Assembly: GCA_003008705.1 (NCBI GenBank)
Contig: PDUO01000099.1
Location: 4,043-68,042, forward strand
DNA: 64,000 nt
Direction of reading: 5' to 3'
Source: Pezicula radicicola
Lineage: Eukaryota; Ascomycota; Leotiomycetes; Helotiales; Dermateaceae
Both the position numbers and the translations under genes were made by a program. Under the pieces are notes generated by a model that saw only the letters and a list, made by a program, of their open reading frames with translations, was not told where the DNA came from and ran no database searches. This document shows, in pieces, positions 55,209-64,000 of this stretch (position 1 is the first letter of the stretch; every line of letters starts with the position of its first letter).

Positions 55209-55884
55209 CCCCCCCCCAATTCCTCAAAACTTCATCTAAGCATACTATACATGTGAAGAGTTCTTCAGACTTTAAGTAATGTCGCAGTGCTGTTCCATAT
55301 TCCATATTCCATATTCCATATCTCATATTCCAGATCCCGATATCTTCTTCAAGGGTTCTCTCTAGTCAGCGAATCACATTTTCTCCCAGTGCTCACTACC
55401 ATGACGACCATCTTCAGCCACAGTTACCCCACGAAACACGCCCTGGGACTTTTGGCTGTTCGAATCTTACACCTTCTCTCCTGCTGTGTGAGGGCCATTA
55501 CGTCCATCTAATGTACGCAGAGAAAAGAGTTCCACTTCACCAATTCGCTTCAACTCCCTTACTCCATTTCCATTCTCGAGCTAAGATGGCTTACTCACAC
55601 CGTGGCGCGGGTTGTGCGGTTCCCCTTCCGAAAGCTGGAGGACGAGGCATCGTGAACACGACGGCTGCCCCGCGTCTCAACGGATCAGCTTGAGCTGGAG
55701 CTTGGCCTCAAGCTCATCGTCCTCAATTACCCCAACTGTTCCTCGAAATCACATCAAATCAAGTCTAGGTGCTCATCAACCCACAAATTCACCTTGAATC
55801 CCTTGGTAAACTCTTGCTTCTTCCGAGCTAGCCGGTGTTCCCAACTACGTCCTGCTTCTGCTTGTACCTAGCTACTACAGTACC
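55209..55884. other. Upstream region of the GH15 gene
   Basis: A short tccatat tandem (about 55294-55326) and CT-rich stretches before the ATG. No independent gene supported. Confidence 0.45.
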
Positions 55885-58377
55885 ATGGAGCGCCTTACGG
55901 CTACAGCGGGCACGAACGAGACGATTCGCACACACAAGCAAGGCTACTTGCCAATTGAGAACTATGGCCTGATTGGAAACATGCGAACCTGTGCTCTGGT
56001 GGGCATCGATGGCAGTGTGGATTTCATGTGCTGGTGAATATCCCAGTTCAAATCAATTTAACAATGCACCTACTTCCCCTTCTCTCTGTCGTGTACTGTT
56101 ACTTGTAGCTGCATTGGTGGACTTTCAAAGTACTCCAACTAATTAATTTATTTTCAGGCCGGAGTTCGACTCCCCCTCCATCTTCTGCCGACTCCTTGAT
56201 AAGGACAAGGGTGGTTTCTTTACCATTTGCCCACCTCCAACCGTGACCTTTACCACGAAGCAACAATATTTACCCTCGTCAAATATTCTCCAGACCAGAT
56301 ATATCCATGAAGATGGTGTGACCGACCTGATTGACTTCTTCCCACGCCCGAAGACGAGCAATGTGGTCACCAAGACACCGACACAAATGCCCTTTCGAGA
56401 GTCTATTTCGGTCCAAGACGAATTGAAGAGATGGCTGGTTCGCAGGGTCGAGTGTATTCGTGGTTTTGTGGATTTAGGTATGGTGTTGTCATATCTATCT
56501 TTAACGAGTGCAATTCCTTGTCGCCCTCATATTGGTAGTTAGCTAGACTTGTTGTCGCTTGACTTACCATGATTGATTGAATCTTGCTCTTTCCCTATTC
56601 TAGAATGCCAATCCCACAAATATTTCAAGTGCTCAGAAACATCTGGAATTTATCTGAAATTTTGCTGACATTACATCTCAGATGTTGAAATATTTCCCGC
56701 CTTTGACTATGCAAGTGCAGAGCATACGGTTGAGATCATCGTGCCCGATCTTCCTCGTGGTTCTACCGAAAGCAAGACCGTACTTTTCACCAGCAAGAAC
56801 TTGAAGATTCAGATTGATGTTACAATAGACCATGGCGAGGAGTCTGACGCGTGTCCATCTGTTCTGTTTACTAAGGAGAAGCGTGAGGGTATGCTCAGCG
56901 AGGGCGTTGTGGCTCATATACATCTGGGAGAGGGCCAAGCTATCTCTTTTGTTCTGCGCGATGACATTCCAAATCACGTAACCAATGTTGTGACAACTGA
57001 AGTTCTAGGTACGCTCTGGCCCTGGGTCATCATACCAACCCACTTACTAGATTGATTTATGAAATCTCTTGGCTAACAACGTTAGATCGCCAACAACATG
57101 ATACTCAGGCGTACTGGTTCAATTGGATTTCCAAGAGTAAATACAAAGGCCGCTGGCAAGAGGCTGTCTCCAGGAGTCTGTTGATCCTAAAGATGCTTAC
57201 TTATGAGCCTACTGGCGCTATCGTTGCAGCTCCGACCTTTTCAATCCCAGAGGATATTGGTGGTGTTCGGTGAGCAGTCCTCGTTTCCGCAATCAAGTCA
57301 AGTTATTGACCAATCTTCAGTAACTGGGACTACCGCTACTGCTGGGTTCGTGACTCGAGTTTTACCATCTACATTCTCCTCAGAATGGGCTTTACTGAAG
57401 AAGCAGATGCCTACATGAAATTCATCAGTGACCGTTTCCGTCTTTCACGAGATGCGTCTGGTGCCTTACCAATCATGTTTACAATCAGAGGCGACACAGA
57501 TATTCCCGAGATTGAGCTCGATCATCTGGCAGGTTACAAAGATAGCAAGCCTGTACGCATAGGAAACGGAGCAGCATTCCACCAACAATTCGATATCTAT
57601 GGCGAACTGATGGACGCCATCTACCTGTACAACAAATATGGGAACCCAATCACTTGGGAACAATGGGTCGCTGTTCGGGAAATCGTTGATTATGCAATGA
57701 CCATTGCTAAAGACCCCGATATGTCAATCTGGGAAGTGCGCAACAAAAAGCAAAACTTTGTTTATTCCAAGATTATGCTATGGGTTGCATTTGACCGCGG
57801 TCTCCGCCTTGCTGACAAGCGATGCCTACCCTGTCCTCATCGTGCACAATGGCTAGCAATGAGAGATGAACTATACGAGGAGATCATGACCAAAGGCTAC
57901 AGCACAAACATCGAATCCTTTATCCAAAGTTACGAAAGCGGAGATATCCTCGACTCATCAATCCTCATCGCACCCCTCGTCTTCTTCATCTCCCCAAACG
58001 ACCCCCGCTTCCTGCGAACAATAGATCGAATCCTAAAAGCCCCTGAAAAGGGAGGCCTAACAAGTGCGGGTCTAGTCTACCGTTACAATACCGAACATTC
58101 AGAAGATGGTGTTGGTGGTCGAGAAGGCGCATTTAGTATGTGTACGTTTTGGCTTGTGGAAGCTCTAACTCGTGCTGGTGTTTACGAGTCTAAGTACCTG
58201 GTTCGTGCTGTTAGTATTTTTGAGAATATGCTCAGTTTCTCTAATCACTTGGGGATGTTTTCGGAGGAGATCTCACAGACTGGTGAACAATTGGGGAATA
58301 CGCCACAGGCTTTTAGTCATTTGGCTTTTATTAGTGCTGCGTTTAATATTGATCGTGCTACGCAGTTTAGGAGGTAG
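55885..58377 (+). CDS. Glycoside hydrolase family 15 protein (glucoamylase/trehalase-like)
   Basis: Five exons (55885-56033, 56158-56477, 56682-57008, 57086-57269, 57321-58377) encode 678 residues. The N-terminal beta-domain contains [29 protein letters not shown], then PEFDSPSIF. The alpha/alpha-barrel carries [16 protein letters not shown] across the last splice site and ends with the second catalytic region [20 protein letters not shown]. These are the hallmarks of the bacterial-type GH15 branch (intracellular glucan 1,4-alpha-glucosidase or trehalase), not of the secreted starch-binding glucoamylases. There is no signal peptide. Probable action is release of glucose from trehalose or alpha-glucans in the cytosol; the substrate is not settled by sequence. 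Confidence 0.87.
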
Positions 58378-58680
58378 TTTATTGCACTTTGCTTTCTTCT
58401 GGGAGTGGTGGTATTTTTGACTCTCCAGTAGAAAGCAGCCGCAGTGTAGTGTAGCCCGGGTGTGCTTATCTAGACATCACATTAAACTTATACTTTCTTA
58501 CTGTGACGGATTATAAAGCTTAGGCTTAAAATTCATTATTTTGATAATACTATACTATCGCTTGAGGTTCTCTGTATGATGCAATCGAGGAGTTCATATC
58601 CTCTATTCCCCTAGAACTCCTAAACACCACTAACTCCATCGCGTCCCGCCCAAATTTCGCATGATTCTATTTCTTTTCAC
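58378..58680. other. Convergent 3' flanks
   Basis: Short region between the GH15 gene and the RRM gene; both genes end here. No feature seen. Confidence 0.4.
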
Positions 58681-59802
58681 CTATCCCAAGACCCTGAGTC
58701 CACCCTTTGTTTTGCTACCAACCTTCTGTACTCCGGCACCTGTCTTATCCATCTTGCTGTTTCCATTGTTACCGCCCTTTCCGCCCTTGCCCTTATGCTT
58801 TCCCTTCTTATCCTTAGGTGTAACGGCTTTGATTTCCGTGGTACTACGTCGCAACAAGACTGGGTGACTGCCAATATACTTGCCCTGCATATCTCTCGCC
58901 GCCTGGAAGAATTCATCTCCGTCGCTAAAACTGACAAATCCGTATCCCTTACTCTTCATAGTTCGTTTGTCGCGGATGACACGTGCTTTTTGAACTGATG
59001 GCCAGCGAGAGAAAGCCTTGTGCAAAGATTCGTCCGAGACTTCACCCGCGAGGTTGCCGACAAATAAGCGGAAGTGTGCTGGGTCCCATTCAAGAAGAGA
59101 AGAGTCGGTCCACTGTGTTCCACCACCGGTTCTGACGACTGTTTGTTGCTTCCCATCTTTGCCGGTCACAACTGATGCAACACCTGTATCTGCATCAGCA
59201 GCACTGGCTACCGCTTGGCTACTCATTGACGGTCCGTCAGGTCTTCCAAGTGGTGCTGAGTTTGCGCTTGTTGCAGCTCCAGATCCCTGTCCGTTGTTAA
59301 ATTGGCGTGGCGCACTGCCCTGATATCCTCTTCCGGCAGCGGACTCGTCCTTGCTAGCGTACGCGCTTTGCCATTGTGCAATCTGAGCTGCCATCTCTGG
59401 GTCCTCCTCATAGGGGCCTCGTCCACGTCCTGCACTATCTTGACCTGGGAGCGGGAAGGGGTTTCGGATTTGGGGCGCGCCATACTCGGCTTGTGGTGCT
59501 TCGTACGAAGGATATGATTGTTGACTGCTATAAGCAGGCGCAGGTGCTGGTTGCTGATATGATTGATATGCTGGCTGAGGCGCAACTACGGATCTAGGCG
59601 CAAAGCCTTGGAAGGCACCTCCTCCACCACCTCCGTAACTTCCATTGCCGCTGCTCGAATAGGTTGGTTGCGATGCATATGCGGGCTTGAAGCCTGATGA
59701 AGGATTCGAAGACGCTGGTGGTCGTGCTGGAAGAGATGGATGGGCTGAAGAGTTCGAGGTGCGATTGTTGGAGGAGAGACCTGGTGGTGGTGGATAGGAC
59801 AT
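58681..59802 (-). CDS. RBM42-like RRM RNA-binding protein
   Basis: A single exon of 373 codons. The first 200 residues are low-complexity, rich in Pro, Ser, Tyr, Gln and Gly (MSYPPPPGLSSNN; GGGGGG; QPAPAPAYSSQQSY). A single RRM follows, preceded by WDPAHFR, with RNP2 LFVGNLAG (about 245) and RNP1 KSKGYGFVSF (about 284). After it comes a Lys/Gly-rich tail (KDKKGKHKGKGGKGGNN). The RRM with its GGTQWTDSSLLEWDPAHFRL lead-in is typical of the RBM42 family, linked to splicing and mRNA metabolism. Intact and probably constitutive. Confidence 0.85.
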   Translation of the reverse strand: MSYPPPPGLSSNNRTSNSSAHPSLPARPPASSNPSSGFKPAYASQPTYSSSGNGSYGGGGGGAFQGFAPRSVVAPQPAYQSYQQPAPAPAYSSQQSYPSYEAPQAEYGAPQIRNPFPLPGQDSAGRGRGPYEEDPEMAAQIAQWQSAYASKDESAAGRGYQGSAPRQFNNGQGSGAATSANSAPLGRPDGPSMSSQAVASAADADTGVASVVTGKDGKQQTVVRTGGGTQWTDSSLLEWDPAHFRLFVGNLAGEVSDESLHKAFSRWPSVQKARVIRDKRTMKSKGYGFVSFSDGDEFFQAARDMQGKYIGSHPVLLRRSTTEIKAVTPKDKKGKHKGKGGKGGNNGNSKMDKTGAGVQKVGSKTKGGLRVLG

Positions 59803-61281
59803 GATGAACGTCTGTACGATAGAACTTCTTGATGTATTAGACGTACCTCTTGCGCCTTGTCTGACGCAGTGGTGTTGCGCGTGAAAACCCGCGGATGTGG
59901 CAACTAGATGTACTTGGGATGACTGTTGGATGAGTTTGAGGACTTTGAAGGGGGGGGTGTCTGTCTTGTACTTTAGGTGTATGAAGTGGTAGGTACAACT
60001 GAGGACGAGGTAGTGGCGGAGTGGTAGCCGTCGTTGCCGTCGCGATTGTTGCTTGCTGTTTGTCGAGGCTGGCAGAGGCTCGATTTCGCAAGAATCTTAG
60101 CGAGAGACTAGTCAGAACTGGGTTGGTGCCGGAATTAAAGTATTTCCGTATATCACGTGCTTAGTGGGGTGTTGGCGTTGACCTAGGCCAGAATAATAGC
60201 GGCCGTTTACTAGTCAAGACCAAGAGACTGGACGTCAATTGGCAAAAAGTCAGCGCAAATGATTCAGACGAGATGTGTACTAGTAACAATCAGACAATGC
60301 ACTTCCAATGCAGCCAGAGTCTAGAAGTCTAGAGTGCTGCCATTACTCAACAGCTCCAACAATTATCAACACAGCCGTGCTGGAAGTTCGGTTGAGAGCG
60401 GGGATTATTACCTTGCACGTCCACGGTCCACCAAACTTCTTCCTTGCTGACATTGCTGTAGTGGGGGTTTTGACCGCCGTCATGTGCGATGCTTCAAATG
60501 GCTCCGAGTTTTGCCTTTCAGAGCTCTGAATAATCAACAAATATTGGGGGCACCAGGGGCGGGTTCTTTTCGCATTCGCCTGGAAGCCAGTTATAGGCTT
60601 GTTGTCGCCCATGGCAGGCATGGTGACAGCAGCTGAGTTCAGACGAACCCATTCATCAAATGGTATTGTATGAAAGGTACTTCAGTACTTAGGTACTACT
60701 GCACGACAATTGCATATCAGCCAGCCTCATAAAGTAAGTAGGTATTTGTAAGTAGGAGGGACAGTCCAGCACAGTAATAAGTCCCTCATCTTCGATCGGA
60801 CACTAGGAATCAACACCTCAAACACCGCTCATGGATATCCATCTCATTCCGCTGCAACTCTCTTCATTCTGATACGCATGTCCCAAGCAAAAGCAAAGCG
60901 AAGCAGAGCAAAGCAAAACGCAAAAACGTTGTTGCGACTACTGTCTGAAGTTTTAACTTCTTCCTGTCATGCCCCGTCTGATCAGTTCCACCAATTCTGC
61001 TGGCTTGTATGGGCTCAAACCCTGCGCCGGGCAATCCGTACAAGGCTTGCGAACTGTTTGGGTTGCCCACGCTTGCTTCCTGAATCGCTCTGGGACGGAC
61101 TACAGTACAGCCTAGCGCCGTTTCGGCGTACTAAGCAACCACAGACTGCCCCTCTACTATTTCTCGTGCAGCCCAACCTTTGCCGTAACTCTCTCTCTTT
61201 CTCCTTCTTTCCTCCGACAACAAACAAAATCTTGAGAATCCCCTCAACAATCATCTCCCAAATACATCCATATCCGCCAAT
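59803..61281. other. Intergenic, divergent promoters
   Basis: Upstream regions of the RRM gene and of the 6-phosphogluconate dehydrogenase gene. Frames at 59837-60091 and 60343-60621 carry no recognisable motif and I do not call them. An AAGC/AAAGC-rich stretch lies at 60885-60925. Confidence 0.45.
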
Positions 61282-63288
61282 ATGACTGAAGCAGTGTAAG
61301 TCCCCTCCATTCTTCTGTTCAACTCTATCCTGCTCTCTACCCCACCATCGTCATCAAACCGCCCGCCCGCCCGCCAAAAGATCTCAACAGCGACCCCACC
61401 ACAATTGCTGAAATCCCTTTCGGCGATTGATTGGGAGTGAACAACATCCATGACTTTGCTCTGCTTGCTTGAGAAGCTCTCGCAGAAATGGCACTGTATT
61501 GTTCCGCTGGTTGGAGTCTACTTCGGCCTCAAGTTTTGTTCAACACACTGTTTGCCAGCCTGCGGGGCGGTGCGCGGACCCCTCCATCAACATGAATATC
61601 TACATTTTATCCTCAACGCTTCACCACTCATACTACAATGGCCATGCTGATCAGCGAGCAGTGCAGATTTCGGCCTTATCGGCTTGGCCGTCATGGGTCA
61701 GAACATCATCCTAAATGCCGCCGATCACGGGTTCACCGTCTGCGCCTTCAACCGTACCGTCTCCAAGGTTGACCACTTCCTTGCCAATGAGGCTCAAGGT
61801 AAGCATTGGTTCTCCACTTCAAGTACCTAGAACTCATGGCTAACTCCGATTGTCTCTGCAGGAAAGTCAATTGTCGGTGCCCACTCAATCGAAGAATTTG
61901 CCAGCAAGCTCAAGAAACCCCGCCGCATGATGATGTTGGTCATGGCCGGAAAGCCAGTCGACGACTTCATTGAGACTCTTCTTCCATACTGCGAGAAAGG
62001 CGATATCATCATTGACGGTGGTAACTCCCATTTCCCTGATACCACCCGCAGGACAAAATACTTGGCGGCAAAGGGTATCCGCTTTATTGGCGCTGGCGTC
62101 TCTGGTGGTGAGGAGGGTGCCCGTTATGGGCCATCTATGATGCCCGGTGGAAATGAGGAGGCCTGGCCCTTCATTAAGGAAATTTTCCAGAGCATCGCTG
62201 CCAAGTCTGATGGCGAGCCTTGCTGTGAGTGGGTTGGTGACGAGGGTGCTGGTCACTACGTCAAGATGGTGCACAACGGTATCGAGTACGGTGACATGCA
62301 ACTGATTTGCGAAGTACGTTCTACTCAAAATCCCACATTTTTGCCATACTCATAAAATACAGGCCTACGATATCATGAAGCGTGGTCTGGGTATGCCAGA
62401 CAAGGAGATCGGTGATGTCTTCACCAAGTGGAACAAGGGTGTCCTTGATTCCTTCTTGATTGAGATTACCCGCGACATCATGTACTTCAACGACGATGAC
62501 GGAACTCCACTTCTTGAGAAGATTATGGATTCTGCTGGGCAAAAGGGTACCGGAAAGTGGACTGCTATCAACGCTCTGGATCTTGGTATGCCCGTCACCT
62601 TGATCGCAGAGGCCGTGCTTTCCCGTTGTCTGTCCTCCATCAAGGCTGAGCGTACTCGTGCCTCAAAGGTCCTCAAATTCGTTGGCCGATCGAACAAGTT
62701 TGAGGGTAACAAGGAGCAATTCCTTGATGATTTGGAGCAGGCTTTGTACGCCTCAAAGATTATTTCATACGCACAAGGTTTCATGCTCATGCAAGAGGTA
62801 CGAAACTATCCCCATTGACAAACTTGCACCCAGCTGATAATTTCTAGGCTGCCAAGGAGTACAAGTGGAAGTTGAACAAGCCATCCATCGCCTTGATGTG
62901 GCGTGGAGGATGTATCATTCGATCTGTTTTCCTCAAGGACATCACCGCAGCTTACCGCACCAACCCAGACCTCGAGAACTTGCTCTTCAGCGACTTCTTC
63001 AACAAGGCCATCCACGTCGCTCAACCTGGATGGAGAGATGTTGTTTCCAAGGCTGCTCTTCTCGGCATACCAACACCTGCTTTCAGCACTGCCCTCAGCT
63101 GGTTTGACGGTTACCGCACCAAGGATCTTCCCGCAAACTTGCTCCAGGCACAAAGAGATTACTTCGGTGCCCACACTTTCAAGATCAAGCCAGAGTTTGC
63201 CAACGCGAAATACCCAGCTGACCAGAACATCCACGTCAACTGGACTGGACGTGGAGGAAATGTGTCTGCATCAACGTACCAGGCATAG
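61282..63288 (+). CDS. gnd1: 6-phosphogluconate dehydrogenase (decarboxylating)
   Basis: Five exons (61282-61295, 61662-61798, 61862-62313, 62363-62797, 62848-63288) encode 492 residues, the family length. The first exon holds only four and two-thirds codons (MTEAV) before a 366-nt intron. The NADP-binding start is [14 protein letters not shown]. The catalytic helix region [25 protein letters not shown] and [20 protein letters not shown] are complete. The C-terminus ends FHxNW-like ([20 protein letters not shown]). It converts 6-phosphogluconate to ribulose 5-phosphate, CO2 and NADPH in the cytosolic pentose phosphate pathway. Fully intact and surely functional. Confidence 0.96.
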
Positions 63289-63775
63289 ATGGATTATTGC
63301 GTAATGTGAAAGAGTTTTTGCCCAAAATGGGACCTTGTGGCAACCATAAAGCCTGTATTTAGACATGAACTTGGCAATCATAAATCGATCAATTAGTAGT
63401 AAATCCATGTTGTGGTATTGTTAAAAAGGCTTTTACCGTGAATCGAGGTATACGACACATAGACCAGCAATTCAATAACAAGCCTCAGCAGATCAGACCA
63501 AAAATAGTACTAGGTTGATAAGCATAACTTAGTAACTGAAGAATTGGATGCTTTTCCCCTGCATTCGGTCAGTCACGTGATTGGCTAGCGTCCTCTAGCG
63601 CATCGTCGAAATTGAGGCTCCGGGTCGCGTTCTGAGGATCGTCAACGTTCGCGCGCATTTCACTAAAGGCATCGAAGCCTTGCGCAATTGCACCACAACA
63701 AATCTTCACAAGCATCAGGTCCTTTAATTAACCGATCGCATAGCGCTTCGGAACAAGAAGAATCCCTATTTCACA
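63289..63775. other. Intergenic
   Basis: 3' flank of the dehydrogenase gene and promoter of the next gene. No feature recognised. Confidence 0.4.
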
Positions 63776-64000
63776 ATGCAGGACCCAGGGTTTGGTGTTT
63801 CTCGGGACTTGGTATGTTTACAGTTCACAAGGACCTCAACACCTGCGCAATAAGCTAACTATCCCCAGATTCAACATGTCCATCTCCTCTCAACCTACCG
63901 GTATCCCATGCTACCGCAGCTACACCATGAAAAAGTCGCCCAATTGCTTCTGGCTGCTCCAAAAATTGCTCGCGACCAAGCTCCCTTCTACTGGACGTAC
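63776..64000 (+). CDS. 5' end of an unidentified gene, cut by the window edge
   Basis: ATG 63776 opens MQDPGFGVSRDL. A GT-AG intron (63812-63868) follows, and exon 2 reads IQHVHLLSTYRYPMLPQLHH and onward in frame to the window end (APFYWTY). The splice keeps frame and the intron is well formed, so the gene is probably real. About 56 residues are visible and I do not recognise the family. Confidence 0.6.

Noticed and set aside
57385..58377. Separate 330-residue gene
   Set aside because: Its Met is internal; the sequence continues the GH15 protein in frame through the 57270-57320 intron.
60343..60621. 92-codon minus-strand frame
   Set aside because: No motif or splice context; it lies in the promoter region between two divergent genes.

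Overview
This is a filamentous ascomycete (Pezizomycotina) nuclear contig. Genes carry many short GT-AG introns (about 45-100 nt, often with a CTAAC/CTGAC-like branch site). The gene content is typically fungal: P450, Dal5-type and DHA1-type MFS carriers, a Baeyer-Villiger-type monooxygenase, a chloroperoxidase-like remnant, a SLATT_fungal protein and a silencing RNA-dependent RNA polymerase. Gene-bearing DNA alternates with very AT-rich, TpA-rich and CpA-poor blocks. Degraded retroelements there have stops in place of Trp and Gln codons, the signature of repeat-induced point mutation (RIP). A Leotiomycete-like plant-associated fungus is my best guess for the organism, but that is inference.

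Left third (1-16.7 kb): a two-speed region. AT-rich islands surround a broken secreted beta-helix protein gene, two Tad/LINE remnants, a hAT-like transposase remnant, an integrase-core remnant, a MITE-like inverted repeat and one apparently intact five-exon P450. A DHA1 MFS gene has two conserved Trp codons turned into stops. A 5' piece of an Old-Yellow-Enzyme-like gene is joined, across a short telomere-like TTAGGG tract, to the 3' piece of a DUR3-like urea/polyamine symporter gene.

Centre (16.7-42.1 kb): a six-TM membrane protein, a small secreted protein, a two-TM SLATT protein, a divergent large vWA-domain protein with a CxxC pair, a Ser/Thr-rich hypothetical, a CorA-like two-TM protein, a decayed small secreted protein gene, a large secreted protein with about 18 Cys-rich 38-residue repeats, and an RdRP (with GGDLDGD).

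Right third (43-64 kb): a compact putative catabolic cluster (Dal5-type MFS, bacterial-luciferase-like/NtaA-type flavin monooxygenase, divergent BVMO-like monooxygenase). Next come a chloroperoxidase gene truncated at a TA-flanked mariner-type MITE and then conserved housekeeping-type genes: an SLC35/TPT-family transporter, a GH15 glycosidase, an RBM42-like RRM protein, 6-phosphogluconate dehydrogenase and the start of one further gene. There is one 75-N assembly gap at 55134-55208. Intron-exon structures were worked out by eye. For P450, CorA-like, BVMO, LLM monooxygenase, TPT, GH15 and 6PGDH the spliced lengths are exact multiples of three.
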